Of a DNA stretch of 64,000 nucleotides, positions 43,853 to 54,224 are shown piece by piece (position 1 is the first letter of the stretch; each line of letters opens with the position of its first letter). A program made the position numbers and the translations under genes. The notes below the pieces were generated by a model, which saw only the letters and a program-made list of their open reading frames with translations, was not told the origin of the DNA and searched no databases. The DNA is from Sphingobacterium deserti (GTDB lineage: Bacteria > Bacteroidota > Bacteroidia > Sphingobacteriales > Sphingobacteriaceae). The stretch covers positions 124,001-188,000 of the forward strand of contig NZ_JJMU01000024.1 of assembly GCF_000757725.1 (NCBI RefSeq), read 5' to 3'.

Positions 43853-46585
43853 TTAGTTATTACTTTGTTGAAACATCTCTATCCAGTAGTCTCCTTTAAA
43901 GAAGAAAGTCTTGATAGCATATCTTCTGAAACTGTTGGAACTAGTTGCTGAACCGTTCTCCTGTATGATCGATCCATTATTCGACACGAGGAAGAAATCG
44001 TTGTTGCTCAGATTTTTGATCGTCACCTGATAGCCGAGCTCAGGGTAGCTGGGAAGCGGAATGTTCCCGGGAACAACTCCTGGATTAATAAATACCATCG
44101 AGAACTCTTCATTTATAGCTTGCCCAGTGCCCGTGATGGTCTGAAATGCTTTCGCTATTGCTTTAAACCGCGACATCCCGCTTTGCACATATAAAGCGTA
44201 ATTGTGGTTACCATTCTTTGCATCCAGTTCCAGTGCTACGTTCGTGTATGGAAACTGCGGATCAGCTGTAGCCACCGTATTGAATATTGAAGTGGCTGCG
44301 GACTGTCTTGCCCCGAATTGCTCTTTATACAGGTTCCAAGAGAATTCGCGGCGCTGGCCACGGATGGTTCCGTTTTCCCGAAGCATAAAGTATTCAGGTG
44401 TCAGAAATACCGATCGGCCGTTAACATCCCACGTATCATTTGTTCCGACACGTAAAGAATTGGAGTCGATCTTAAAACCACCTACTTCACCTTTGAATGC
44501 TTTCATGCTTCCATCTTCTAGTACCTGAAATGGTGCGTCATACCGATTAGCTGCTGTAGCTCCTGCCCAGAATCTTTGCGAAAGGTGCTCGCGATCTGCT
44601 AGACCAGATATACCGGCTTTTTCGAATCCCTGCGATCCAACACTAATGAGCTGCGCAAACAACCGCTCAACATTGATCTGATAGGCCGAAATGGTATCAG
44701 TAACGATCTGACCTCCCGATATCATCGTATAGCCTTTAGTCGATTCAAGTGACCTGCTCCCCTCGATCACGCTCGATAAGATGCCAAGATTGAAATACCA
44801 ATAACCTGCTTCAGCTTCTGTCGCGAATTGCGTTTCTGATAGCACCCATTCACCAGTAAGCGCCGTGCGGCTACACTTGGCCGCGAGATAATACGGTTTC
44901 AAAGGATCCAGTGCTGATACCGAAAGCGCTGAAAGGTTCCATATGTACATGTCAGGTGATATCTTATAAACCTTATGGATCAACCTCCCGCCACTGATCG
45001 AAAAAGCATTAGGATTGCCGCCGACATTAGTTTCATAGGTTACACCGTCTAGATCATAGAACATGGACTGGGTACCGAAGAAACCCACGATTGCTTTAAG
45101 CAATGGCTCCTGCAGGTTGCCATCAGGATCCAGTACCTTACCAATAAATTCATTCAATGCAACCACGTTCCGGCGATCATTCTCCCACGAGGTGCGGCTT
45201 ACCCGGGTTACCACGTTACGCGTCTCCTTGATGTCTTTCTCAACCTTCTGCATGCGGTTGTAGGTAACCTCGTTTGCAATCTCCGAAGTGAAGCGCATGC
45301 CGTTTTCCAGTACGTCCGGAAAATGTCCAGGATAGGAAACGGTAGTTACCCGTATATCGGCATCCAGTCCGATTGAATCATGCTTGACATTGATAATATC
45401 CCCGGCATTCAATGTGTAGTTTTGAACCTTTGCACGGTATAAGTCAATTTCGAGCGAATATCGGACACGTGGCACTTTATTGCTGTCAAGATATTCCTGT
45501 GCTTTTCCTTTAAGCTCTGCAAGCGCTGCGTCAACATAGGACTGCGGCATACGAATTCCCACGATGGTATATTTGTCTCCAATCTCCGCCCGAAACAGAT
45601 CGGCAGGTGATAACTTACCATTACTGTCCTTATTCGCTTCGTAGCGAATTTCTTTGGACGTATGGTTATAGGAAAGAATCTTAAAAGTCTGCCCATTTAA
45701 AGCGCCGGAGGTAAATACGATCTGTGCATCGGTGCCGGCAATACGCTGCCCATTGAGATCGAAATCCAGTTCGCTATCGGCAACTACCCACGTTCCCTCA
45801 TTGATCTGATCGATTCCGCTAACGGTCCCTGTGCGATGCGGATAAATATCTTCATTGCTATACGATCCCTCCCTAAGTCCGTAAGCCGCGATAGCTGCTG
45901 CATCTTCGATATGCCCCGGCATGGTGAGCCGTTTCGGACCATATCCGGCAGGCAAGTTCTGTGAACCGCCGATAGCGAAAGCACGGGTGATGATCCTACC
46001 TCCGTCGATGTTCTCGCGGCTTAGGCTATAAAGGCCATTGCCTTTACCATAAGAGAATGAAAGCGCACGAACAGCACCAACCGTTTTCTTTACGCTGATC
46101 TGCTTGCTCCGAATGATCCACTCCATTTCAAATAGTTCGGCGATCATCGTCAACGCATCCCATAGGTACACGTTATCGAATACTAACGCTTTAGGTTCTG
46201 TCTTGTCGAGGTTGCCAAGCGTCCAGCCGCTATCACTCGCATTGACCGATTCCAGGAACATGAACATATAATCGTCCAACGTACCGAAATACTCCACGTA
46301 TGGCGAACCCTCATCTTTTAGCAGCCAGCGCTCTAGATCATGGCGAACGCCTTGGAATATGATGCAATAGATGTTCATTCCATCATGGCCATACGTCGGT
46401 ACCAGATTAACGTTCATTCGCTCACCCTTGTAGGTGATGTAATCTCCAACTTGGATATCAAGTAGAACAGGCACAGTAAAATCAAATACAAGCTCATGCG
46501 CCCCCATCAGCGCATCGCTGAACGTGGAGACATTTAACGGTAGCTTTACCGTCTCGACCTGTTTTCTGTATACCTGTATTTCCAT
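43853..46585 (-). CDS. Tail tip (Tal/gp27-like) protein
   Basis: 910 residues. The first half (VPVLLDIQVGDYITYKGERMNVNLVPTYGHDG, LWDALTMIAELFEMEWIIR, GDIINVKHDSIGL) has the layout of the gp27/Tal tail hub; the second half is fibre-like, ending in a beta-rich tip with NNDFFLVSNNGS. It forms the baseplate hub and links to fibres. No clear peptidase motif was seen. Between Dit-like and spike genes. Confidence 0.75.
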   Translation of the reverse strand: MEIQVYRKQVETVKLPLNVSTFSDALMGAHELVFDFTVPVLLDIQVGDYITYKGERMNVNLVPTYGHDGMNIYCIIFQGVRHDLERWLLKDEGSPYVEYFGTLDDYMFMFLESVNASDSGWTLGNLDKTEPKALVFDNVYLWDALTMIAELFEMEWIIRSKQISVKKTVGAVRALSFSYGKGNGLYSLSRENIDGGRIITRAFAIGGSQNLPAGYGPKRLTMPGHIEDAAAIAAYGLREGSYSNEDIYPHRTGTVSGIDQINEGTWVVADSELDFDLNGQRIAGTDAQIVFTSGALNGQTFKILSYNHTSKEIRYEANKDSNGKLSPADLFRAEIGDKYTIVGIRMPQSYVDAALAELKGKAQEYLDSNKVPRVRYSLEIDLYRAKVQNYTLNAGDIINVKHDSIGLDADIRVTTVSYPGHFPDVLENGMRFTSEIANEVTYNRMQKVEKDIKETRNVVTRVSRTSWENDRRNVVALNEFIGKVLDPDGNLQEPLLKAIVGFFGTQSMFYDLDGVTYETNVGGNPNAFSISGGRLIHKVYKISPDMYIWNLSALSVSALDPLKPYYLAAKCSRTALTGEWVLSETQFATEAEAGYWYFNLGILSSVIEGSRSLESTKGYTMISGGQIVTDTISAYQINVERLFAQLISVGSQGFEKAGISGLADREHLSQRFWAGATAANRYDAPFQVLEDGSMKAFKGEVGGFKIDSNSLRVGTNDTWDVNGRSVFLTPEYFMLRENGTIRGQRREFSWNLYKEQFGARQSAATSIFNTVATADPQFPYTNVALELDAKNGNHNYALYVQSGMSRFKAIAKAFQTITGTGQAINEEFSMVFINPGVVPGNIPLPSYPELGYQVTIKNLSNNDFFLVSNNGSIIQENGSATSSNSFRRYAIKTFFFKGDYWIEMFQQSNN

Positions 46586-46600
46586 TTACTTAGTTGCGTA

Positions 46601-47116
46601 TTAAAAGTTTTGCGAGTATGCCTCGACATATATCTGATCTCCGGACTCTGTAACGATCAAGCTTTCCTCATCAGCAAGCTCGAACACGTTGATCGTAGGG
46701 GCATAGTTGTTTTCGAGTGTCAATGTAAACTCCGCGTACAGCTTGCCCCCGGACCATACCGGCGTTAGCGTGCTGAATGATGGGCTGTCTATGTAGCGAA
46801 GCTTATAAGACAAACCGAGTGTATGGCTGGTCAAGATGAAGCCTTTCGGATCAGAAAGAATCGCTAGGAATGCCGCACGCTTGGCCATGAAGTCTGGAAG
46901 GTCTTTCGCCTCCAGATAGCAGCTGACGGTGTACTGAATTGCTTCGTAAATTGTTGGGCTTACCTCGTCAACTTCTTTCCCGTGTTCATTCTTCCAGTCA
47001 TAGGAATAGCGCTCTTTTGGCTTCGGGAAACGTAGCAGCTGATTGTACAAGGTGCCGCGTTTAAAGTGGATGCCAAGCGCTTCCTGCGTCTTACCGTTAA
47101 AACTAGTTCCTAGCAT
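46601..47116 (-). CDS. Distal tail-like protein (Dit)
   Basis: 171 residues from ATG 47116, which overlaps the tape-measure stop by 14 nt; an upstream start at 47170 is possible. Position after the tape measure and before Tal, beta-rich with FTLTLENNYAP, fits a Dit-type baseplate ring. Assigned mostly by order. Confidence 0.6.
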   Translation of the reverse strand: MLGTSFNGKTQEALGIHFKRGTLYNQLLRFPKPKERYSYDWKNEHGKEVDEVSPTIYEAIQYTVSCYLEAKDLPDFMAKRAAFLAILSDPKGFILTSHTLGLSYKLRYIDSPSFSTLTPVWSGGKLYAEFTLTLENNYAPTINVFELADEESLIVTESGDQIYVEAYSQNF

Positions 47117-50100
47117 ATGCCCCTCCCAAATTTTTATCGATGTTCTGAAGGTGTTTGACGGCCGTATCAAGCCTTGCTACGGTATTAGCCGTATTCACAT
47201 TGATCGCGTTAAGCACAAGCAGCTTATCATTGGCCACCTGCAGAAGTGATACCTGCGTTTTACCCTGTAGCTCCATAGCATTAAGCTGGCGCTTCCATAT
47301 ATCATAGCCCGCGCGGAATGTGCCGACAATTTCGGAGCCGGTGGATTCTGTAATGGATTGAGCGATAGATTCGGATTTGAGTGAAGAGCTTTTACTGTCT
47401 TCTAGCCCGAGAACCTTTCTCATGTCTTCTATGCGCTTATCACCTTCTGCCCGGATTGCATCCCATTGTTTGCGAAGTTCCTTGCGCTCATTCTCGTCAA
47501 TTCCGTCTTCGGCAAATGTCGCCATAGTCTCATACCATGATTGCATTTTCTCCTGTAGGTAATCACGTGAAAATTTTTGCATCATGTAGTTTTCCATCAC
47601 CTTGTCAAAACCATCCGTCCAAGCCTGAGCAGCGTTTTGGCCCTCGTTCAAAAACAATTGGCTTACTTCGCTCAATAATGAAGAAAACGCGTTACCTGTG
47701 GTTTCCTCGCGTAGTTTGTTCAGAGTTTCGTCGTAAAGATCTATCTGTGCTTGCAGTTGATCGATAAGTTTCTGCGTATAATCGTCTACGTTGCCCAAAT
47801 TAGCTTGATATTGCAATGCAGCAAGCTGCTCACGCGCCTTGCTGATATCTTGTGGCAGACTTTCTAGCCGCTGAAACATATCCAAGTTTTCTAGCACGTT
47901 ATTCGCGCGCCAATATTCCTTCGAGGTGACCGACCAAGACTTTAAAATTTGCTTCTGAGTCTCGCCATTATTTAACCTGCGAAGAATATCATTGGCGAAT
48001 TGATCGTTGTTAGTTAGCATATAGCGACCGGCCAACTGGTTGTTGATATCTATCCAGTTTGTGCGGATGTTCTCTAAAGATTCAGCATATTTATCCAACC
48101 GATCGGCTCCATAGATTTCTGTGATAAGCTCAAGCTGACGTTCAAGTGCCTTTGTAACAGCTTCAGTTACTCTGAGCTGCCGATCGTTTTGAAAATCGTA
48201 TTGCTGTTGAATTTCTGCGTTAGCCTGTTCCCGCGCTCTATTGAACCCGTTAGAAATAGCAGATCCAAGAGAAAAAAGCGCTCCGGCAATAGCTCCAATC
48301 GCTCCAATGGACGACAAAGCCTTCCCGGCTTCATTCAGCGTTCCATTTTCGTTTCGTTGGTTTTCAGCTAGTACCTGTGAAAGTTGCGAAGCTGTACGGA
48401 GCATATTTGAGATGGTCTCTAATCCACCATCTAGATTGTCTTTAAATTGAAACGAACTTTGCACCAACTGTCCGAATCCATCGGTCATCTGTGCAATTCT
48501 ACCTAGCATCCCCTCGTTAGCAGCTTGCTCGCCTTGATCGAAAAATTCGCTAAAGATTTTTTTTAGATTTGCCTTTTGCTCGTTGCTCGCATCGGTCATA
48601 CCGTCGATAATCTTGTAGACAGACTCCTTCCCAATCTTGAAAGCACTTGAGAGCAACGTTTGGGAAGATCTCTCAATATTCTCGATAGCTTTTTTGTATT
48701 CCGGACTATCTTCTACCTCATCGATGAAAAGCTGCTTTTGCGATTCATCGAAAAGTTGCTTTGCTCTTTTTGCTCTATCAGTTTCTCCCTTAGCCTCTAA
48801 ATCAGCAAGTTCCTTGTTAAACTTTTCCGTTAATTGTACCCTTTTTTGAGTGTACGTCTGGTATTGGGATAATAACGTGTTGAAGGCACCTTTTTGCTTG
48901 TCTCCCTGATCTTTCATTACACTATCTAAAGCTTTGAACAGTGAGGTTTCATTGTACGTCAACCCAATAGAGAACATCTTTGAAATTAATCCGGCATACT
49001 CTGCACCAATCTTAGTTAATGCAGTTTTGTATTTTCCATATTGACCGTCCGCGACCTCTTCTCCAAGCTCAAGTTTTAAATTCTCGTATTTGGAGTAGTT
49101 CTCATAATCTTGCTGATAAAGCTTAATTCTTTTATCCGTAGCTTGTCGATCTTGAACTGCAGTTATGGAGTTTTGCATGCTAGTATCTAGTCCAACAAGG
49201 GATATCCGTTTCCCCTTTGTATCTCTATTGTACTTCTCAATAGCCTTTCGGATCTCAGCGTACTTGTTTTTGACACTTTCTATTTCCTGCTGATCACGAG
49301 ACATCTGTTTATTTAAATAGTCGGCATCTGCCTTAGACCAACTATCAAGAAGCTTTACTCTTTCATCTTCATCCCTTTGGATTTGTTTCCGAAGTTTTTC
49401 AGCTGCAGATTCTTGCTTTTTAGACGATTTAATATTCATGTCGTCATACAGCTTTTGCCATTTATCGACTTCTTTCTTCGCCTCCGCACGCTTGGCATCG
49501 CCGACTGAATTTTTGTAGACTAGATTAGCATCTTCCAGCTTTTCTTGAACCTCTGCCATGGAGAAAATGCCTTTTGCTTGACGCGCTTGAATAGCCATTT
49601 CGGAAGTTACGCCACGAGCATAAGCTAAAGTAGCTTGTATCGCTTGCTGCTGCTCGATCAAAGGCTTTTGTAATCTCGCTAAATAATCATCAGGTGTTTC
49701 ACGTTTTAAAAGGCTCCGATCCTTTTTGCTGTCTTCATAAAGCTTTTTAAATGCAGGACTATCTATAGTGAGATTTTGAATATTCTTATTTACTTCTGAT
49801 AGCTGCTTTTGCGAATTGTCTATGAAACGTTTTCTTGCATCATCACTATAACCTTTGATAGCTTCAAAACTGTTTTTATAGGCCTCCGTAAGTTTTTCGA
49901 CATTATCGGCATTTGGCCTACCAGGCACGAAGAAATCAGCAATACCTTCAGCGAGATTCTTTTTGAAGTTAGCCCACGTTACCGAAAGGCGATTCGTTTT
50001 TTCAGTTAACCCGTCGACTGCAGTTCCGGATTTAGCCATCTCGCGTTCGATGATGTTGCCTACGGAGGCAGCAAAATCGCCAGTCTTGCTGATTTCGTCA

Positions 50101-51749
50101 TTTAGCTCGACAGCGGAAATACCTAAATTATCCAGAATTAATTTGGACTTGCGACCCAATCCCGTAACAAATGAGTTTACCAAATAATCAACACTCTGTC
50201 CAGTTTCTGACGCCCGTCGAGTAGCGAATTCCAACCCTTTTGCCAAGACATCCATGGGGATACGGAAATTGTCCGCATTGACAGCAAGTTTCATTAACTC
50301 TAGATCCGATACGGTGCCTCGGGTCGCAGTGCGAAGCTTTTCTAGACCGCGAGTATCCCCGATTTTCGCAAACCTCAGTTCTATACCTTCAGCTTCTCTG
50401 GCAATGTCATACAGCTCTTTACCAAAATTAACAAGCTGCTGCACAGAGAAAGTAATGCCTAAAGCGCCGGCAATACCTCTTGCGGATCCCAACAACGAAG
50501 AAATGCCTTGACCTCGGGTTCCGTTTAGCGCGCGGTTTAGCCTTTCAATTTCCTTAACTAGATCCTGATATTCTTTACGTAGCTTGCCACCAACGTTAAT
50601 ATTTTCCCTTTGGGCACGGGAAAGGTTATCATATTTGAGTTTGAGTTGAGTAAGCTTAGCCGTCTTTTCTGCAATAGAGCCAATAGTTTTACGCTCGACA
50701 GTCTCTAAGCTGTTCAGCTCTCTTTTGGTCTCAGCTATTCTACCTTTAACTGCATTTTGCTGCACCATAAGTGCTTTGGTGGAGTCGGTGTATTGCTTCT
50801 GGGTGATGTCACCATTTTTGAAAGCAGCAGTTACCTCCTTTTGCGCAGCGGCGATATCCTTGCTTTCCGTTTCTAGCTTTAAAAGGGAAGTTGTTAAGTA
50901 TTTAGTTTGCGAATCAACACCTGAATATGCGGATGTAGCATCTTGAAGAAGCTCCTTATATTCTGAAGAAAGAGTATCAAGAACCGATTTTTGCTTTTGG
51001 CCTTCTTGTGCAACAATTTGCCCGGATTGACTTACGCTATCAGTAAAATGCTTCTGATTTTCATTAAGCGCATCTAATTTATCACCAATAGATTTACTGC
51101 TTTTGGCGTATTGCTCATTGGTAATGGATCCGGCCTTCAGCTTTTTGTTAAGCTCATCGAGTTCAGAATTCAGTTCGGCAATTGCCTGCTTGTTTGCCTT
51201 TGCGAAGGCTTCATTTACAGATAGGGTTGGCAAAGGTGAACCGCTCCCAGCGCCGTGTGCCCCAGCAAGCTCATTCAACGTGTCTTGTGCGGTAAACTTG
51301 GGCGTAGTCTGTTTTTTAGCCTCATCAGCATATGATTTTAGTTCCGCTTTGTTGTTACGAATCTTTTCCGAAAGCTGGTCACGAAGGGCATTTAATTGAG
51401 CGGTCTTATTGATATGATCCTGCTCCGTGGTGATACCATCACGAAACTCTTTGTTAAGCTGGTTTTGCTCATTCCGGATTTTTTGAAGGGCAAGTTCAGC
51501 TTTTGCTATCTCAGAATAAAAGTCTTTAGATTTATTGGCGAACGCATCAAACGCAGTAGTAGCATCGTCAAGGATAGAGTTGTATTGGCCAGATGCTTTA
51601 GCAGCAGCTTTTTGAGCAGACGTATTTCCTACACCACGGCTGTTAACATCCTGAATCTTTTTCAAGAAGGAATCTAAATTTTGCTCAGCCTCTCTGCTGT
51701 CAAATTCAGCCGTAAATTTTAGCGGTTTACCATCAAGCTCGATAGCCAT
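47103..51749 (-). CDS. Tail tape measure protein
   Basis: 1548 residues, the longest gene. Long coiled coil through most of its length, a central hydrophobic and Gly-rich stretch (GAIGAIAGALFSLGSAISNGF, near 1200) and helical repeats. It sets tail length (about 0.15 nm per residue is known for the family, so a long tail) and is released into the host on infection. Confidence 0.92.
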   Translation of the reverse strand: MAIELDGKPLKFTAEFDSREAEQNLDSFLKKIQDVNSRGVGNTSAQKAAAKASGQYNSILDDATTAFDAFANKSKDFYSEIAKAELALQKIRNEQNQLNKEFRDGITTEQDHINKTAQLNALRDQLSEKIRNNKAELKSYADEAKKQTTPKFTAQDTLNELAGAHGAGSGSPLPTLSVNEAFAKANKQAIAELNSELDELNKKLKAGSITNEQYAKSSKSIGDKLDALNENQKHFTDSVSQSGQIVAQEGQKQKSVLDTLSSEYKELLQDATSAYSGVDSQTKYLTTSLLKLETESKDIAAAQKEVTAAFKNGDITQKQYTDSTKALMVQQNAVKGRIAETKRELNSLETVERKTIGSIAEKTAKLTQLKLKYDNLSRAQRENINVGGKLRKEYQDLVKEIERLNRALNGTRGQGISSLLGSARGIAGALGITFSVQQLVNFGKELYDIAREAEGIELRFAKIGDTRGLEKLRTATRGTVSDLELMKLAVNADNFRIPMDVLAKGLEFATRRASETGQSVDYLVNSFVTGLGRKSKLILDNLGISAVELNDEISKTGDFAASVGNIIEREMAKSGTAVDGLTEKTNRLSVTWANFKKNLAEGIADFFVPGRPNADNVEKLTEAYKNSFEAIKGYSDDARKRFIDNSQKQLSEVNKNIQNLTIDSPAFKKLYEDSKKDRSLLKRETPDDYLARLQKPLIEQQQAIQATLAYARGVTSEMAIQARQAKGIFSMAEVQEKLEDANLVYKNSVGDAKRAEAKKEVDKWQKLYDDMNIKSSKKQESAAEKLRKQIQRDEDERVKLLDSWSKADADYLNKQMSRDQQEIESVKNKYAEIRKAIEKYNRDTKGKRISLVGLDTSMQNSITAVQDRQATDKRIKLYQQDYENYSKYENLKLELGEEVADGQYGKYKTALTKIGAEYAGLISKMFSIGLTYNETSLFKALDSVMKDQGDKQKGAFNTLLSQYQTYTQKRVQLTEKFNKELADLEAKGETDRAKRAKQLFDESQKQLFIDEVEDSPEYKKAIENIERSSQTLLSSAFKIGKESVYKIIDGMTDASNEQKANLKKIFSEFFDQGEQAANEGMLGRIAQMTDGFGQLVQSSFQFKDNLDGGLETISNMLRTASQLSQVLAENQRNENGTLNEAGKALSSIGAIGAIAGALFSLGSAISNGFNRAREQANAEIQQQYDFQNDRQLRVTEAVTKALERQLELITEIYGADRLDKYAESLENIRTNWIDINNQLAGRYMLTNNDQFANDILRRLNNGETQKQILKSWSVTSKEYWRANNVLENLDMFQRLESLPQDISKAREQLAALQYQANLGNVDDYTQKLIDQLQAQIDLYDETLNKLREETTGNAFSSLLSEVSQLFLNEGQNAAQAWTDGFDKVMENYMMQKFSRDYLQEKMQSWYETMATFAEDGIDENERKELRKQWDAIRAEGDKRIEDMRKVLGLEDSKSSSLKSESIAQSITESTGSEIVGTFRAGYDIWKRQLNAMELQGKTQVSLLQVANDKLLVLNAINVNTANTVARLDTAVKHLQNIDKNLGGAYARN

Positions 51750-51964
51750 TATTTATCCTTTTTCTTTCTGCCTTTAAATCTTGCGGCTAAATCTTTACTT
51801 GTTAATTCTGCAGGAGGCTCTATTTTGTTGCCATCCTTGTCGTATTGCGGTACGCTCATATTCAGCATAATTAGATTTTGATAGCTGACTGACCAAAGCG
51901 CTTCACTAAATGTTAGCCCCCAGTATTTCATTGCGTTTCCGACAATCTCCCAGTAGTTTATTTT
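51749..51964 (-). CDS. Tail assembly chaperone T part (-1 frameshift product of G)
   Basis: The frame is open in the -1 register from the end of the G gene: KINYWEIVGNAMKYWGLTFSEAL and on to a basic end (FKGRKKKDK). A separate start at ATG 51931 gives only 60 residues. In tailed phages the T part is made as a G-T fusion by programmed slippage; here slippage on AAA in front of the G stop would give about 250 residues in total. Sits directly before the tape measure gene as usual. Confidence 0.72.
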   Translation of the reverse strand, partial: KINYWEIVGNAMKYWGLTFSEALWSVSYQNLIMLNMSVPQYDKDGNKIEPPAELTSKDLAARFKGRKKKDK

Positions 51965-51966
51965 GT
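51958..51966 (-). promoter_or_regulatory. Probable -1 frameshift site
   Basis: Minus strand: ACA AAA TAA (G frame, stop) is also read as AAA ATA AAC in the -1 frame. A tRNA-Lys on AAA can re-pair one base back on AAA while the ribosome waits at the stop. It is not the classic X-XXY-YYZ heptamer, so the efficiency is unclear. Confidence 0.6.
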
Positions 51967-52500
51967 ACGTACCGGGCTTTCGCTTTCTTCGGGGGCTATT
52001 ATCTCCTCCGTTTTGAGGCTCATCCCGTTTATCGAGATGATAGAACTTAGAAAAGAATCTGTATCGATACTAGCTTGGACAAATAGCAGAAGGTCGTTCA
52101 ATTCCACTTGGGACAAATTGCGTATCTCTCTAAGCATCCATTTAGGCGGTACAGATTCTTTATTATTCAGAACGATAGCTATGGCCATAACTAAGGCATC
52201 GATATGTTCACTAACCAAAAGCTGCGCTCTTGTCTTTGAAACGTCCTTCGCAATCTTGTCAATGTCTAGCTTTAGAGCATATTTGCTGTACAAGGCACGG
52301 GCGCCGAATGTTATTGGTTTCACGTGAACAACCCGCACATTAGGGCGAACTTTGAATCTGAATAAGAGCTTTTCGAACCAGTTCCGCGGTTCAAGTGTAA
52401 AAGTAAATTCTAGCGGCTTCTCAGCGAAGCTTTCGAAGATTTTATTATCGTTCATTGCACTTTGTAGGATATAATTAATATACTTCTTAGTTATATACAA
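51958..52500 (-). CDS. Tail assembly chaperone G
   Basis: 180 residues. Small acidic/helical chaperone (YALKLDIDKIAKDVSKTRAQLL; LFVQASIDTDSFLSSI). Ends in the frameshift window with RTK. Helps the tape measure during tail assembly. It follows the major tail protein after a terminator-like hairpin. Confidence 0.7.
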   Translation of the reverse strand: MYITKKYINYILQSAMNDNKIFESFAEKPLEFTFTLEPRNWFEKLLFRFKVRPNVRVVHVKPITFGARALYSKYALKLDIDKIAKDVSKTRAQLLVSEHIDALVMAIAIVLNNKESVPPKWMLREIRNLSQVELNDLLLFVQASIDTDSFLSSIISINGMSLKTEEIIAPEESESPVRTK

Positions 52501-52528
52501 AAGCCCTTACAATATCTTATAAGGGCTT
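52501..52528 (-). terminator. Hairpin between major tail protein and chaperone
   Basis: AAGCCCTTA (52501-52509) with TAAGGGCTT (52520-52528), 10-nt loop; T-rich run behind it on the minus strand. Probably partial terminator that keeps tail protein expression high over the genes behind it. Confidence 0.7.
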
Positions 52529-52547
52529 CTTAGCACATCAACTATTT

Positions 52548-53057
52548 TTAATCTTCCAGAGGTTCCTCTATTAAGATATCACCCAACTCATGATCTTGTG
52601 CCGTAATTGTTAATGTAATAGTCGCTAACGCCGATTTTGACAATGCCCATGTGATTAGCGCAATTACGTATCCATTGGGAATGTAGATCTTGTAATCATC
52701 CAAAGTCACAAGTTCAAGTGCCTTTGTGACCTCTACAGTTTCCTTTCTTGCCCAGCGTTTTCCTACTTGCGCCGTCGCGGGAGTGACGGTACCACCTTTC
52801 AATGCGGCAATGTTATCCGCTGATACATCGTACAGCTGAACTGTAAATACGGTTGAGCCCTCCGCCGTTTCTATTCTTCGATATATGCCTTTTTTCTGCT
52901 CGATACGCACATCTTCGGTTGTCGGTTCCGACTCCGTTACGGATGCAGAATCGATCTGAGCATCTTCCAGTTCTGTAAAAACTGTAGGTAATGCTGTCGG
53001 AAGTACATCAGCTATGCCGATCCGCTTTAATCCTAAACTTGATTTTTCTACTGCCAT
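52548..53057 (-). CDS. Major tail (tube) protein
   Basis: 169 residues, beta-rich with an acidic middle (ESEPTTEDVRIEQKKG). Pattern VFTVQLYDVSADNIAALKGGTV is typical of tail-tube proteins of this phylum. Position: before the chaperone and tape measure. Confidence 0.75.
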   Translation of the reverse strand: MAVEKSSLGLKRIGIADVLPTALPTVFTELEDAQIDSASVTESEPTTEDVRIEQKKGIYRRIETAEGSTVFTVQLYDVSADNIAALKGGTVTPATAQVGKRWARKETVEVTKALELVTLDDYKIYIPNGYVIALITWALSKSALATITLTITAQDHELGDILIEEPLED

Positions 53058-53059
53058 AG

Positions 53060-53479
53060 CTATAGATTTTTAATAGTTAATTTTACTCTGTTGTTAATTA
53101 TCGTTTGCTCCGCTTCGGGAAGAATGATTTGATTGACCAGCTCGACCAGAACATGCTTCTTTTTATCATAATGCCACTTCAATACAATCTCGCATAGCGC
53201 AGAAAGGACTTTGATGCGTGTCTGGTCGGGGATATCCATCATAGTTACCTGTCGGCCATCTACAACGTTTGTGTATTTTGGATTAGGGACATATATGTTA
53301 ACTGGAAATATTCCGCTTTGAAGCTGCTCAAAATCACCATTTAAAACATTTACAGTTATATCTTCCAAAGCACTATTTGTAGGTCGGAAGTATCGTCTGA
53401 CTGTGCCTTTGATACCAGTTTTGAGCGAGCTGGCCCATATTAGATTAAATAAATGATCTAATGCATCAGCTGCTGTCAT
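53060..53479 (-). CDS. Tail terminator / completion protein
   Basis: 139 residues from ATG 53479 that overlaps the previous stop (ATGA). Middle part VNIYVPNP and TRIKVLSALCEIVLKWHY. Assigned from order between neck protein and tail tube. Confidence 0.6.
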   Translation of the reverse strand: MTAADALDHLFNLIWASSLKTGIKGTVRRYFRPTNSALEDITVNVLNGDFEQLQSGIFPVNIYVPNPKYTNVVDGRQVTMMDIPDQTRIKVLSALCEIVLKWHYDKKKHVLVELVNQIILPEAEQTIINNRVKLTIKNL

Positions 53480-53898
53480 ACCATTCCTTGTAATAGTCGA
53501 GCAAGCATCATGGAGCTGCCCGTGATAACCCATTTATTGTCCTTTGCCTCAACGTAAGAGGCGTAGTCTTCTCCTGCGATAAGCATCATTCCTATGCCAG
53601 ATGGCGGTACGTTTTCCTCAGCGACCTTTTTACCCTTCGCTAATCCTTCAGATCCATCGCCCATTAGCTTAAAATTTTCGTGGATGATAAGGCCATCTCT
53701 AAAAACAATTGTGCCGGACGAACTTCGCAAATTGTATGAATGGTTCACGTAGTCTGCATTCGTTCGAAGGTCCTCCGCAATAGTGTCAGCAAGTGATACT
53801 AATATGGAAACGACTTTTTCAAGCATCTTTAGCTTGTAATCGGCTATCTCCTTTTTGACCTCGGAAACGTTAAACTTTGGTTTTATTAAGACAGCCAT
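53476..53898 (-). CDS. Neck protein (HK97 gp10-like)
   Basis: 140 residues. ILVSLADTIAEDLRTNADYVNHSYNLRSS, then GYYASYVEAxDNKWV-like end match the HK97 gp10/tail-completion type. Joins head and tail. Confidence 0.68.
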   Translation of the reverse strand: MAVLIKPKFNVSEVKKEIADYKLKMLEKVVSILVSLADTIAEDLRTNADYVNHSYNLRSSSGTIVFRDGLIIHENFKLMGDGSEGLAKGKKVAEENVPPSGIGMMLIAGEDYASYVEAKDNKWVITGSSMMLARLLQGMV

Positions 53899-54224
53899 AT
53901 TCTAACAACTCTTTGCCCACGCTCAAAATATATAACCTCACCTTCTCCAAAAACTTCGTTGGTGTCGTCAACTGTGATCCTCACCAAGGTATTGAGCGGG
54001 AGAGCATCAATTGATTGATCAGTGAACACTAGGTACGAATATTCGAGGGCTACACCTCCTTTCACAAGCCTCTGCCCATCTTTTGTACCGCTTTCCGCTC
54101 TACACGAGGCAGTTATGTCTCGCGTGTTAGACTCCGGGAAAATCATGTTTCCATTTCCATCTTCGTAGGGAGGTATGCTTTCTAATATCGAAGCATGTAG
54201 CGTATGAATTCGTTTTTTGATCAT
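53886..54224 (-). CDS. Head closure / connector protein
   Basis: 112 residues, beta-rich. Order and overlap with neighbours (13 and 4 nt) suggest head-tail closure. No clear motif. Confidence 0.6.
   Translation of the reverse strand: MIKKRIHTLHASILESIPPYEDGNGNMIFPESNTRDITASCRAESGTKDGQRLVKGGVALEYSYLVFTDQSIDALPLNTLVRITVDDTNEVFGEGEVIYFERGQRVVRIWLS

Noticed and set aside
47103..51749. Several rightward frames opposite the tape measure gene
   Set aside because: Low-complexity mirror frames of a coiled-coil gene; no start signals.
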